Shown: piece by piece, positions 1-11,810 of the stretch
Numbering within the stretch: the stretch's first letter is position 1
Layout of the letters: every line of letters starts with the position of its first letter
Origin: Phragmites australis
Taxonomy: Eukaryota; Streptophyta; Magnoliopsida; Poales; Poaceae
DNA: 64,000 nt
Reading direction: 5' to 3'
Assembly (NCBI RefSeq): GCF_958298935.1
Contig: NC_084933.1
Location: 7,981,001-8,045,000 of the forward strand
The notes under the pieces: model-generated
What the model was told of the DNA's origin: nothing
The model's database searches: none
What the model saw: the letters and a program-made list of their open reading frames with translations, nothing else
Position numbers and translations under genes: made by a program

Positions 1-1271
1 CGCTTGGGCGGGGATCTTGTCAGTAAGCCTCATGAGCCTTTTCCTTTCTTTTTTTATTCTTCTTTCTGAGTAGTCCTAATCCTCGATGGTGATTAGCACA
101 AATCATGAGAGTCCAAGATGCGGGTGGCCCGACCCAGAGGCTGAGAACACAATCATTTGGGATGAGGACTTGGACAATGTCTTGATTACGGGGACTACAG
201 GCCCAAGCAGAAGTGGGAGTGATGATGTATGTCACTGGCCTCGCCCTTCATTAGCAGCGATGCACTGGATGAGGATGATTTCTTGGCAGGTGACGGCTCA
301 CCGATTAGCAATTGCATACCACCACCAGCCCCAACTTATTACCCCTTGGTTCTAGCCTTGTCCATGGCCCCCGAAACCTTGGCCTCGACCCCGACTCACA
401 TAGATCCAGCCCTGACCTCGACTCCAACACCCAAAGTGTCGGGCCCGACTTTGATGAGGGAACGCCAGATCTTCCATAGGTAATATGATAAGTCGATTGG
501 TGGAGTTTCGACGTTGATAATCCAAAAGCTCCGACCAGAGCAGATCAAGAACCCTCAGAACCACTACACCACTACTCTATGGTTATTAACCGTGCCAAGA
601 TGTGGTTGACCTCACCAAGAAGGCTTTTATACAAATGAATCGAGAACACAAGCAAAAACAGGTAGATGCAATATAAATATTGCTGATTACCAATGAAGCT
701 CGAGTTTGGGGTTCAACAAACCGATAAACGGTGAAACTGTCTAAAACCGAATAGTCTAAGCTAAACCCAAACCTAAACTATGATGGATACCATGTATATA
801 TAGGGGGGACATGAGGAAGTCGACCTAGGGTTGTGCCGCCATGGAGAGAGACGTGCACAACCTGGACTCTGACCCCAACATGATTACAAGACCTGACAGG
901 TCCCACATCAGTGATGTAACACCTTATTTCATTGACTCTGACTAATCTATAAGGAATATTTGGTCAAGAATAAGGGATCGTCATAAGCTATCCAGAATGT
1001 CCAAGATCGCCTCAATTAGACTTCGTAGGCGAGAGTTATGCCTGTTTTACTGGCGTGATATCCTGAGACTCCGAGTATACTTTGGACTTAGACTAGAACT
1101 CGACTTTGACTCCGAGTAGACTTGGCCTTCGAGTGATAACGTCCAAGAGGGGTTGTGATGATTCTCCCATAGTCCTAAAAATAACAAAAAAAACTTAATA
1201 GTATTCTATTCTTTACGAAGTAAATATAAAAAATAAGGGACGAATTCACCTTATGTGTATCTGAGGGAGCC
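1..1271 (-). mobile_element. Left (3') LTR of gypsy element A, cut by the window edge
   Basis: This stretch is a direct repeat of 6054-7331 with only scattered substitutions, so the two are the LTRs of one element. The first base of the window already aligns to 6054, so the true start lies outside. The LTR is interrupted at 1271/1272 by a solo LTR; its last 12 bases reappear at 4388-4399 (GTGCCCTCATCA). A TATA-like CTATATATA near 790-800, read on the minus strand, agrees with the minus-strand polyprotein remnant beyond 4400. No host gene is seen here; the short open frames are not conserved-looking. Confidence 0.75.
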
Positions 1272-4200
1272 TGTGAGGACCCGTCCAAACAGTATTCGAA
1301 CTAATCATCAGGTGGATCATTAACATAATCACAACCTCGACGATTAATCAAAATACCGCTCCGGCAGTCCCGGCACGTGTTTTGTGCACAAGGATCGGAA
1401 CACATGCCTTCCAACATGTACATCACAACATAGCTTAATAAAGAGCGAGTAATAAACATTTATATTACAAGTATTAAGCATGCAACTGATTTCAACAGTT
1501 TACAACAAAAGCGAGCTAGAAGGAGACAAAACCCCTGAACTCCTAACCAACAAAAGATCTACGCAGCGGAAGAAAATAAACTATACAACAAAAGGATATG
1601 GAGCCACATGCCCTTAGGCTCCATACCAAGAGCACCGAGTTCGGAGTAGAATGTGCTACTCCTGCTTGCCACCCTGATCGGCAGGCACAAGGTAGCCAAA
1701 CAGCGCCTCTTCCTCACCAACCTGTGAACCTGCAACAACTTAAGGGCAGCACCATGAGTACGAAGGTACTCGCAAGTCTTACACAGTATGGGTATATATA
1801 TATTCCCGACTCCAAGGATCATGCATTAAGCTGGTAGCAAGAATTAACTTGGTTAAGTTTAATTAAACGGTAAGCAACCTAGACGTAGGTATGAGCAACT
1901 AGCTTAACCAACATATATGAAACAACCCCGCACCACCAACTGAACATATATATACATAACCAACAAGTGTATCAAAGTATAACCGGTGCCAACTCGATCA
2001 CCATGCCCAAACCACCACACTGTATCCGAACCACATCCACATACCCGAACCATAACCACACCAAACCATCTCATATTCGAACCAACACCACTATCACTCC
2101 AACATAACTCCAACATAACCGATCCACAAACACGTAGTTGAACCATCGCCCACAACCGAGACTCTACGACCGGTGCAAATAAGCGATAGACATACTCATA
2201 ACCGAGAGCGCGGCAGTTCGAACTGTTTTTACACCCTGCAGGGGGATACTCCTGGACCCACATGACACGAGGACCATTCGGCTTGTGCCACCGGCCAAAG
2301 TGCACACAAGGGGGTACTCGTGACAACCTTTCCCAACCAACCCCAACCGTGTGGGGCATGCAACGCTCGGCGCGGCGATACTAGAACTACTCCCTGAGCA
2401 AACTAGTACCGCTTACAAGCTCGCCCGCTCACACCGTCGTTGTTCACGCCCACAAAGCCACGACTGTGAAGGTATTCGGCTTGCCTACCATTATATCAGC
2501 GTGTGGTGAGTAAGGTAAGTCATCAGGCCGACTACACCGACGATCGGTGCTTAACCGGTGCAAACGGTCTACGGTGCCCGGTTTTCCTCTACCGTCCTAC
2601 CCAGGGGAACTCCACATCCAGGCAGGCTAAACACCCTCCTAGCACCGCTCACACCTCGCCTCATACTCACCACTCACCAACCATACCATCACCATCAACA
2701 TGTAATTGTAAACAATAGTAGATCCTATCCTCGCGAACAACAGAGAACACCGTCGATCGACTTCTACCGAAATACCTAAGCATTGCTAAGCATAGCGAAG
2801 ACCTTTAGACATCGACATCACCTCTAGGCTTCAAGGAACATACATGAACTCGTGACCAAGGTAGAAGAATGCAACGGCATAGGTTCTACCCCAAGGTACC
2901 CGACACATGCATACATACATAAGCATAGATAACACTTTAGACTTTCAAGTTAACACGGTGCAATATGATAGATACTTTCCTTGCTACCTTGAATCAGAAA
3001 GATACGGCCCGACGGGATTGCCTTCGGCCTCCGGGATCGACGGATCGACGTTCTCTAAAAAGGATCAACGTGTGCAATACAATGAGTATGAATAGAGTGC
3101 AAATATATGTCAAAATATGCATATAATAGATGAAAATATTTTTCCTAGATAGAAAAAGTCATAAGGAAACTAGCAAAATTGGATTCATCAATTTTGGACT
3201 TATGATGAATTAACGGTGAATTAATGAAGCTTTAACCTAATTAATTAATCTCAGAAATTTAATTCATTATTTTATGGATGGGGATATTTTTAATAGGTAG
3301 AGTAGGTTATTATGAAACCAACAAAGTTTGTTTCATAATTTTTGGAGCTACAGAGAATTTATTATAAATTTTACAAGTTTCAGCAAGCAGTAACTATGCT
3401 GTCTGAGTATATAGCGGTCAGACCGTAGGTATGCTGGCGGTCAGACCGCCAAGAGTCACGGTCAGACCGCCGAAAACGCGGTCAGACCACCCACATGCAG
3501 AGGGTTTTGGCCCCTGGCGGTCTGACCGACCTTGGGGTGGCGGTCAGACCGTTGGGAGTAGCCGGGGGCACTTTGGGAGCTCACAGGTGACGATTTCGGC
3601 GACATTTGGAGTGGGGACTTGGACCTAGAGCATCACATTGACTTCCTCTACCGCGTAGGACAACATGTATATGCCGAGATCGACCAAAACTCGGCTATTG
3701 CTTCTAATTCATCAAGAACTCATGAACTTCAAACCCCTAGCTCAAAATTCAAAATCCAACCATCTAAAAGGCGGATTCTTGCCATGGGAGTTTAGGGGAC
3801 TCACCCAAAGGCCTTTACCGAGGTTGTGGACCACTGATTGAAGGAGGAAACGGAGGAAAAAGCTTGGGAGGCGAAGAAATCCGGTGTTCTTCATATTTCA
3901 AGCCTAAACACCAAAAGACACCAAATTCGGCTCAAATCCTCCGGAAAAACGAAAATGAATTGGAGGAATGGATAGCTCATGAGCTTGTGATCGCGTGAGT
4001 ACCACATGCATACCTTCCTCTTGAGCTCGGATTTGAGGGAGGAAGAGAAAGTTTGAGAGAGAGGGGGTGAGAGGGGGCTGCTCCCTTGCTTTGGCTGGTT
4101 GGGAGAGGAGAGAGGAGCACATGGGGGAGTGAGGGAGTAGGTGGGGCTGCTGCCCAAGTGGAGGGAGAGATGGTGGGGCCGGCCGGTGGGCCCACGTACA

Positions 4201-4382
4201 AAAGAGAGAAGTCCGTTTGACTGCGAATTCAATTCTTTTCTCTCCCGAATTTCTTTCTCTCATCCAATTGATTTCAAACGAAGTGCTCTTGTGCGCCAAA
4301 ATAATTTACCTCAAAATTAATTATGATGCTAATGATGCATGATTAAGCTTAATCACGCGATTATGAAATTTAGGACGTGACA
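1272..4382 (-). mobile_element. Solo LTR (3.1 kb) of the chromovirus D family, inserted in LTR A
   Basis: It begins TGTGAGGACC and ends GGACGTGACA, so on the minus strand it starts TGTCACG as chromovirus LTRs often do. It is flanked by GAGCC (1267-1271) and GAGTC (4383-4387), a 5-bp target duplication with one mismatch. Removing it restores the sequence seen uninterrupted in the right LTR of element A near 7325-7344. Long stretches match 38303-40330 and 59378-62194, the two LTRs of chromovirus D. No internal domain remains, as expected after LTR-LTR recombination. The 151-aa open frame at 1904-2359 is not a gene. Confidence 0.85.
3416..3550. repeat. Phased array of six GGTCnGACC palindromes inside the LTR
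   Basis: Copies of GGTCAGACC or GGTCTGACC start at 3416, 3439, 3460, 3480, 3519 and 3542. The spacings are 23, 21, 20, 39 and 23 bp, i.e. about 21 bp or twice that. The same layout, more degenerate, occurs in the related LTRs at 39363-39512 and 61279-61411. Function is unknown; it could be a protein-binding array in the LTR. Confidence 0.8.
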
Positions 4383-4387
4383 GAGTC

Positions 4388-5730
4388 GTGCCCTCATCAT
4401 CCTCCCCTTCTTTAAAACAAACCATCCTCGGTTTGAGTATAGCATTGTCTTGCCCATAAATTTCTACAAAAAGCAAAATGCGCAAGGAACTCTCGTTCTG
4501 TAATATCATAAGTTCTTTATCAAATAATTGTAACTCTTTTTGAAATGATTGTACCTGATCATAATTGGCCAACATTGGTACAATGTATGCAGATGTCACT
4601 TCTTGCTCCCCTTCTTTAAAAGAAGTGATAATGCATCGTAACCTGGTATAATTGATTTGTATCTTCTTGTATGTTAACAACCAGCAAGATTCCAATTCTT
4701 GAGAACTATTCTATAGTTTACAAATAGAACTAGAAAAACTTGACATGATATTATTAGTGCTATTGCAATCCTCTAATTATTAACTTTGTGGTTCAATAAT
4801 AGGAGATCTCATATTTGAACAAATATAAACTCGATGCATCATATATTCTAATTTATCATTGTATTTGCCAATAACATGAAAAGCATTCTGTGACAAGCAT
4901 GGCAAGTTAGAATTAAATTTTAGTCACTCCTCTAAACTATTCAGATCACAAAGAACATCAAATCCAATGTAACCTAAAGTGTTTAGAGAAGATAGCAATT
5001 TCAGCTCTTCTTACTCACTAGCAATGAATTAAACATGTTTAATTTCAGAACAAGTACTCATTTGTAAAACAGAATTAATATATTCATGCACAAGTTGTGG
5101 TTGTAATATAAGTAAAGCATTACTACACAACTCTTCTTTATCACAAGGAACAACAAGCAAATCATCATGTGACATAGGTAAATCAGCAATAGGATCCACT
5201 AATGATTGCTCTACAATAGCATGGGTAGTGGGCAATTTCAGCACATCAAAATAATTCTCACCTTGTGTGAGTGTAACACCCTTTTCATTACCTTTGTTCT
5301 CTATCTCAGCTGATATAGGTGCATTAGCATTTGTACCTTGTTGTAACAAGCATGGTGCGGCAACTTTCTCCTCTTTCTCCTTGCTCTTCTTCTCATTTTT
5401 CTTCTCTGTTTTGTTCGCATTTTCTGTGGAAGGAGATGTAGCAGTGGAGGTGTGGCTCTCAAGCAACTTCTTTTCTTCATCCATTGCTTGGTTAATTTTC
5501 TTATTCTGCAAAAGGTTAGTGACAGCAGAATGCAAAGAGCTAGATATATCCTCAATTGAAACTACTGCATATGTACACTTCAAGTCATCGCATGGCAGCT
5601 CATTATCATAAATTTCAGCAAGATCAGATTTAGTGGTAAACATAACACATCCTTGCTTGATGATCATGTCCTTCTCTCCCCCTTGAAGCAAAGCTGTCCA
5701 CTGTCTCCTAGATTCTTGTCACCGAGATCT
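4388..5730 (-). pseudogene. Decayed polyprotein-like tract, internal region of element A
   Basis: Read leftwards on the minus strand this is protein-like through most of its length, broken by stops. The best open pieces are 5029-5691 (220 codons, with a charged EKKNEKKSKEKEEK stretch) and 4321-4695. The left end encodes KPRMVCFKEGEDDEG and runs into the LTR border at 4399. That acidic tail resembles the C-terminal ends of rice Ty3/gypsy polyproteins. No reverse transcriptase, RNase H or integrase core motif is visible, so the element looks like an internally deleted, non-autonomous copy. The function of the tract is unknown; the assignment to a gypsy polyprotein is from general resemblance and position between two LTRs. 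Confidence 0.55.
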
Positions 5731-7344
5731 GAGAGCTGAAGGAGTAGGCGTTGATGGCATGGGACGTCACTGAAGACTTCATTAAGTGCCACATATTTCC
5801 TTTGAGGTCCAGGATATCCAGTGCTTGGGAGTTTATGGTTGCGAAGGACCTGCCCCGAGAAGGTGGGCCAGGTACCGACCTATCCTGAGTAGCTGTTAGA
5901 AGAGATGTAGGGCACATTCCTTATGAGTCGTTTCTTGTCCATAGATCTCCCTCCGGACGTGGTGGAGTAGAGAGGACCAAGTTCCTTTTCGACTTAGTGC
6001 TCGAGCGTGATCGCCATGACATCTCAATCCCCATCATGGAGATAGAGGTTAACGCTTGGGCGGGGATCTTGTCAGTAAGCCTCATGAGCCTTTTCCTTTC
6101 TTTTTTTATTCTTCTTTCTGAGTAGTCCTAATCCTCGGTGGTGATTAGCACAAATCATGAGAGTCCAAGATGCGGGTGGCCCGACCCAGAGGCTGAGAAC
6201 ACAATCATTTGGGATGAGGACTCAGACAATGTCTTAATTATGGGGACTACAGACCCAAGCAGAAGCAGGAGTGATGATGTATGTCACCTTCTCGCCCTCC
6301 ATTAATAGCGATGCACTGGATGAGGATGATTTCTTGGCAGGTGATGGCTCGCCGATTAGCGATTGCATGCCACCACCAGCCCCAACTTATTACTCCTTGG
6401 TTCCAGCCTTGTCCATGGCCCCTGAAACCTAGGCCTCGACCCCAACTCACATCACATAGATCCATCCCCGACCTCAACTCCAACACCCGAAGCGCCGGCC
6501 CCGACTTTGATGAGCGAACGCCCGATCGTCCGTAGATTATGATAAGTCAATTGGTGGAGTTTCGACGTTGATGATCCAAAGACTCCGATCAGAACAGATC
6601 AAGAACCCTCGCAACCACTACACCAGTACTTTGTAGTTATCAATCGTGCCAAGAAGCAGTCGACCTCGCTAAGAAGGATTTTCCTGCAAGCGAATCAAGA
6701 ACACAAGCAAGAATAGGTAGATGCAATCTGAATATTGCTGATTACCAAAACTCGAGTTTGAGGTTCAACAAACCGATAAATGGCGAAACTGTCTAAAACA
6801 GAATAATCTAAACTAAACCCAAGCCTAAACAATGATGGATACCATATATATAGGGGGGACATGAGGAGGTCGACCTAGAGTTGTGCTACCGTGGAGAGAG
6901 GCGTACACAACCTGGACTCGGACCCCAACACGACTATAAGACCCGACAGGGCCCACATCAGTGATGCAACACCTTATTTCATTGACTCTTACTAAACTAT
7001 AAGGAACATTTGGTCAAGCATAGATCAATTGGATAGGGATTGTCATAAGCTGTCCAGAATGTCCAAGATTGCCTTAATCAGACTTTGTATGCGGGAGTTA
7101 TGCCCGTTTTACTGACGTGATGTCTTGGGACTGTGAGTAGACTTTGGAGTTTGAGTAGGACTCGACTTTAACTCCTAGTAGACTTGGCCTTCAAGTGCTG
7201 ACATCCAGGAGGGGTTGTGATGCTTCTCCCATATTCCTAAAAATAACACAAAAACTTAATAGTATAATATTATTTACGAAGAAAATATAAATAATAAGGG
7301 ATGAATTCACCTTGTTTGTATCCGAGGGAGCCGTGCCCTCATCA
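5717..7344 (-). mobile_element. Right (5') LTR of gypsy element A
   Basis: From 6054 onward this matches the window start base for base with occasional differences. It ends CCCTCATCA at 7344, the same terminus found at 4399 in the left copy. The left edge is not proven because the partner copy lies outside the window; TGTCACCG at 5717 is the best TG start next to the end of the coding-like tract. A minus-strand TATA-like box lies near 6845-6855. The bases GACTT (7345-7349) should be one copy of the target duplication, the other lying left of the window. Confidence 0.6.
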
Positions 7345-8615
7345 GACTTCTACTCCAACACCCGGTAAGTTCAAAAATCTTCACCGAAGCCTTTTGTAGC
7401 CACGGTAATTGACTTTGCTTGCACACAGGTGCCGGACCAGGATCGCAGAAAGGCAATTGTTGGCGTGGGTGCTTCGGTCGACATGACCTTGCCCACACCA
7501 AGAGCAGGGATTGGCGGAGGTGTCCCTTAGAAGCCATCCAAGAGGTCGGCCTCCATCCTTATCCCGCTGAAGTCCTTCTGGGGCATGTAGTGGCCGAAGT
7601 AAGCTTATCATCATTGTTGCCCTCCTCATGTTCATGGGAGCACAAGCTTTAGATTTCTTTTCATAGGATGCTCAGAGTACCACCACCAACCCCCAAGCCG
7701 TGACCACTTCAAATCCTAGACATTACACCTTTCAAGGGAGGCGGGAACGAGCCTACCGAGCCCTCGGCACCCACTGATGAGAGTTGAGGATTGGAGGACC
7801 CATCGCCCTGGGCAATCGCGAACCTGATTTACAGGTTGCCCGGTGACATGCCTTAGAGATCGTCTAGGGTGTCCAAGGTCCCAGTGGTCGCGACCTGGTT
7901 GTCTTTAACTCCTTTATGGTAAACATTTTCCTACAAGATAACTGTTTAGCTGGTGAAATAATAGGTACTAACCTGATATTTTGTAGAAGGTGTCATAGCC
8001 TCAAGACAGTCGTGGAACTCGATAAGGAACCTTCCAACATTCCCAAAAATCACAACATAACGATCCATACCTTCTCATTGGAATTTTCTTTCAGCATGTA
8101 CACAACATGTCATTTTTTGTTTTCAGTACTAAGTACCTGTTAAGCCTCTGACTGTCTACCCAGGAATGATTCCTAGGTAGCTAGTCTAAATGAAACATGT
8201 AATAAAATGAAGAGAACTCATATTGCCTTCTTGTCATATAAAAAGCTTTTTGCAAACTTGAGTGCACTCATGGGCGGAGATACTCAGTGGCGACTTACCC
8301 TATTGCCTAACATTAGAATGCACGAGAAGACAAAAAGGTAGAAAAAGTATTCAATCGACTTTTCAGGCAATATGATCTTTATTATTATGAAGCTACTCTT
8401 AGTACTTACACATGGGACTTACAGAGCTAATTGATGTTTCGCGAATTATTGTAGACCTATTATCTTAAACCAAAATGACACATGCTAGATTAAGCCGATA
8501 TGCAGGGACCCTACTACGTCGAGGATAGCGCAATGCTATTATATTGGCCCTCAACTAGTTGTGGAACTAGATCCCCGAGTTATTAGGTTTGCTTCTCAAG
8601 GCGTTGTGGTCGCTG
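7345..8615. other. Unassigned stretch between LTR A and the protease remnant of element B
   Basis: No LTR, tRNA or convincing coding region was recognised. If element B continued normally, reverse transcriptase should lie here on the minus strand, but no RT motif could be read in any frame. The part at 7380-7650 is GC-richer and weakly open on both strands; 7900-8500 is AT-rich and full of stops. It may be the 3' part of an internally deleted element B. Confidence 0.4.
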
Positions 8616-9240
8616 TCATGATGGAGGCTTCTTTATCTTGATCCTTGAGCTCTTGTGCTCTTTGCCGGGTCGGTGCTGAGACGTCATGTGGAGACTCTGC
8701 TTCTCGTAGCAAAGGCCTGACTTGGAGCAACCCCAAACGGTAATGACCCACTCGGGTCCCAAGATCTTCATGTACTGGTAGGCGTAATGCGCGGTGGCCA
8801 TGAACTTGGCTAGGGTTGATCGTCCTAAGAAGGCGTTATATGATATCTCAAAGTCTACCATGTTAAACAGAATCTTCTATATCCAGAAGTTGTTATGCTT
8901 CTCGAAGGTAACGAGAAGCGATATCTGTCCAATTGGCATGGCTGAAGATTTGGGTACTATGTCGTGGATGGCTTGTGTAACTGGTTTGATGGTAGATCGG
9001 AAGATCTGTATCGCTTTGAGTGCACCTACGAAACGATGTTCAGGGAACTTCCTCTGTCGATGAGAACTCGGGAGACCTTGCAGTTGTTGATCGTAGGTTT
9101 GACCACTATCGAGAAGCGACCTGGACATACGAAGTTATCTAGGCTATCGTCCTAGCAGAACAAGATCCTCAACATTCGACCACTTGACAACCTGATGACC
9201 CTTGGAGATAGCAACTAAGACTTCTCGGTGCCACTTGAAA
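8616..9240 (-). pseudogene. Gypsy aspartic-protease region remnant (element B)
   Basis: Minus-strand pieces at 8616-8861 and 8877-9128 read through motifs such as FEISYNAFLGR and LAKFMATAHYAY. These are typical of the stretch just after the retropepsin domain in plant Ty3/gypsy Pol polyproteins. The active-site Asp motif is not legible and several stops and frame changes interrupt the region. It lies directly downstream, in minus-strand order, of the gag remnant. It is a dead fragment. Confidence 0.6.
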
Positions 9241-9353
9241 TTATAAGATGCAGAACCACTGAACATGTGGTCAATGGTCCTCTCTTCTGGCTAGTAAGAC
9301 ATGGTGTCTGAGTCGTCCTCGCCACTATTGAAGTCCCTACTCTGGGTCACAAC

Positions 9354-10690
9354 CTAGGTGTTCTTTCCCTTGGCCTTATCGATCTCAACCTTGACCAGTT
9401 TTTTGCCAAAGGTGGCACTGGTGGAGGCTATGGTTGTCGGTCTAGTGGAGATCGCACCAAGACGTTCATCAGTGCCACAGTTTGTAGTTCTTGCCCCAAG
9501 ATGAGTCGGAGCACTTGTTAGAACGAGTATCGGGCAGATCTGCAAAAACTGCATCAGTTTTGGTTTTCTTGCCCTTACCACCTTAGAGTTTTCTTGCACT
9601 TGCTCTTTTGCCACGTCGTTGTCAAGTCTAAGCTGAGGGCATTTGATGCCCTGGTCCCTCTCCTTGACGAACATGAGCACTTCTTCGGCCTTGGCTACCT
9701 TATCAACGATCTTCATGAGTTCCTTAACAGTCTTGGGCTCCTTCTTGATGATGTCTTCGATGCATCGTTGGCCCCTAACTCCTTGAGTAAACGCTTGGAT
9801 GACATCATAGTTGTTTATCTTAGGGATGGTGTTATAGGTGTTGTTGAAGTGGCAAACAAACTTGCGTAAGGTTTCCTTCTTCGTCTGTTCACAATGGAAG
9901 ATGTCATTTTTTGTGTCGGGGCAAACATACGTACCCTGGAAATTGGCTCAAAATAGATTGTAGAGCTGCTCCCACGAGTATATTATCCCTAACAGTAGGT
10001 TGTTCAGCCAGGTCCTAGCTGCCCCTTCAAGGGTTGTAGGGAGGTAATTTTTCATTACCTTCTTATCTCTGCTAGCTGCTTGGATGCCCGTAGTGTAGTG
10101 GAGGAACTCAACATGATTTGTATTCCCATTATACTTCTCAATTGACTCGAGGCAGAACCAAGTTAGCCAGTTTACCCTTTGTAGTTCCAAAGAGATGGCC
10201 TGGCTTGATGGCGCCTTGCTCGGCTCGAGTACTCATAGGCGTTCTACCCACAAGAGTCAAAGATCTGCTCTAGCTTCTACTTGAGCGGCATCAAAACATC
10301 CTCCGATTAGACCGTTGAGGCATAGTTGATTCCTCCTTAGGGGTCTTCGAGTGTCTTCGCCGATTGATAACCTCGCACATATCATTGATGGGATGATCTC
10401 TGATTAGCGAGCTCCTGCGGTGGCTAGGTGCTTAGTTATCTTTTTGGACCATCTTGTTCCGGGGATTGCATCTCTTTGAATCTGAGTCGCCACGAGAAGG
10501 ATCTACGTGAGATTTCTCCCGATCAGAGCTATTCGCAGCGATGGCCAGATGAGAGTTTTTAGCCTGGATCATAGCTTCCTTGGCCAGACCAGTGATCAAA
10601 TTCATCCAACGCTTGCCGTCGGGGGTAGTCAGTTCTAGGGTTGGGGGTCGCATGAGGTCCTCCTGCAGAAGGTGAAGCCTTTGCACCATT
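9354..10690 (-). pseudogene. Gypsy gag remnant (element B)
   Basis: The minus-strand piece at 9948-10190 contains LEGAARTWLNNLLLG followed by SWEQLYNLF, the conserved capsid core of plant Ty3/gypsy Gag (retrotrans_gag family). The piece at 10432-10689 fits the Gag N-terminus. The piece at 9354-9716 (starting MKIVDKVAKAEEVL) fits the charged linker after the capsid. Stops and frame changes separate the pieces. Order on the minus strand is PBS, gag, protease, as in an intact element. No complete CCHC knuckle was seen. Confidence 0.65.
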
Positions 10691-11011
10691 GCATACCTGA
10701 ATCGCTAAACCCCTCTGTTAGGATTTGGAATATGAGGAGTTGTCACCATCAGAGGCTGGCCATTGCCTCCCACAACTAAAGTGACAAGGACCCACGTGTT
10801 TGCGGGATCATTATCGTCATGATCGACTAGACCAGCATCCCCGTCTCCAATGGTGAAGAGTTCTGGGGGTAATCTCTATGGGAGAAGTCTAGATCCATCA
10901 TTGACCGAGGGGGTAAAGTTATCGTAGAACCCCTCATTCGAGATGCTGGTTCTCGACACATGCTTGGGTGAAGCTGACAGCATGCAGCGTGTAGAAGTTT
11001 TAATGACTTTT

Positions 11012-11038
11012 GTTATGATCCCCATGGACGGTGCTAGC
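11012..11038 (-). other. Primer binding site of element B
   Basis: On the + strand the segment reads GTTATGATCCCCATGGACGG followed by TGCTAG. It closely resembles the PBS of element E at 24207-24233, and both look like the T-arm and 3' end of a tRNA. It lies immediately inside the LTR that starts at 11039. Confidence 0.6.
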
Positions 11039-11478
11039 TGTTGATGATGGCAAACTGTCGATCTTATGAACTTGTTGAAAGAGTACGTGATGTTTCTAGT
11101 AGACGAATCACATAGCACACATAAGATTTTATATAAGTCTCCCTTAGGATAATATCCCTACGTCATGTTGATCTTGTATTAATCTTTAGAACTATTTGTA
11201 AGGAGGAACTTGGCTATCTTAGATATATCTATATCTAGTCAGAGGGCTCCCTTATGAGTAGTCGGGAAGAAATGTTAATATAAATCTAAGTTACAGAATA
11301 CTCGAGGGTTCAGAGCTTCTGCAGCCTTGAATGAATTCAATAGAGTTGTATCGATTTGTCCTCTATAGGGTCTTCTGGCTCCGTATATATAGGGGGTGTC
11401 GTATAGCCTCTGGAGTCCTTCTTTCTTATTCTTAAAGATAAATTTTCTTATATCTTAAATATCTACTGATATTTTTCA
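11039..11478 (-). mobile_element. 5' LTR of element B (about 440 bp)
   Basis: It starts TGTTGATGATGG next to the PBS and ends GATATTTTTCA at 11478, giving TG...CA ends. A TATA-like TATATATA lies at 11384-11392, usable on the minus strand (towards gag). The other LTR of element B is not in the window, so the outer boundary rests only on the CA terminus and on the start of GC-richer gene-proximal sequence after it. Confidence 0.5.
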
Positions 11479-11719
11479 TAAATATAGAGATTCTCTTTCA
11501 AAAATAGAGATATGTTTTTTTCTTGTGTAGTTGTGTTTAAACATTGTCGTGCAGCTACGAATGACCAGCTGGCGAGACCACCAAAGGCGTGCACCGGACA
11601 CGTGCGTCGCACCTGGTGCGGCAGGAGTCGCGACAAGCCCGACCGATGAACCCATAAGCCGTACGCACCAGCTAGCCATTTTCTCGTTATCCTATAACTT
11701 AACCCCGGTGCCACTCGTC
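11479..11719 (+). promoter_or_regulatory. Promoter region of the glyoxalase I gene, with a G-box
   Basis: This is all that separates the element B LTR from the first ATG. It contains a perfect CACGTG G-box at 11599-11604, an ACGT-core element commonly bound by bZIP/bHLH factors in stress and ABA responses. There is no convincing TATA box; CCTATAACTT near 11690 is too close to the ATG to be one for that start. Confidence 0.5.
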
Positions 11720-11810
11720 ATGGCCGCCGCCTCGCTCCTCTCCTCCGCCTGCGCCTTCTCCCGCCGCCTCTCCCCCTCACCGCTTATCTCCCGCACCGCG
11801 CACTTCCAAG
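11720..11810 (+). other. Possible first exon of the glyoxalase gene (targeting-peptide-like, out of phase)
   Basis: An ATG at 11720 opens a frame rich in Ala, Ser and Arg without acidic residues (starting MAAASLLSSACAFSRRL), which looks like an organelle transit peptide. A GT at 11811 and an AG at 11897-11898 could join it to the next exon. However, 91 bases of exon 1 leave phase 1, while the glyoxalase frame needs phase 0 at 11899; the join gives a stop within about 20 codons. Either this exon is 5' UTR with an upstream ORF, or a one-base change (CAAG before the donor where CAG would keep frame) has disconnected the extension. Confidence 0.5.

Noticed and set aside
1904..2359. 151-codon minus-strand frame
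   Set aside because: Lies wholly in the solo LTR, and the related LTR at 59378-62194 does not keep the frame.
3416..3550. CRISPR-like regularly spaced repeats
   Set aside because: Repeats are only 9 bp, sit in a plant LTR and have 11-14 bp spacers; CRISPR arrays do not occur in plant genomes.
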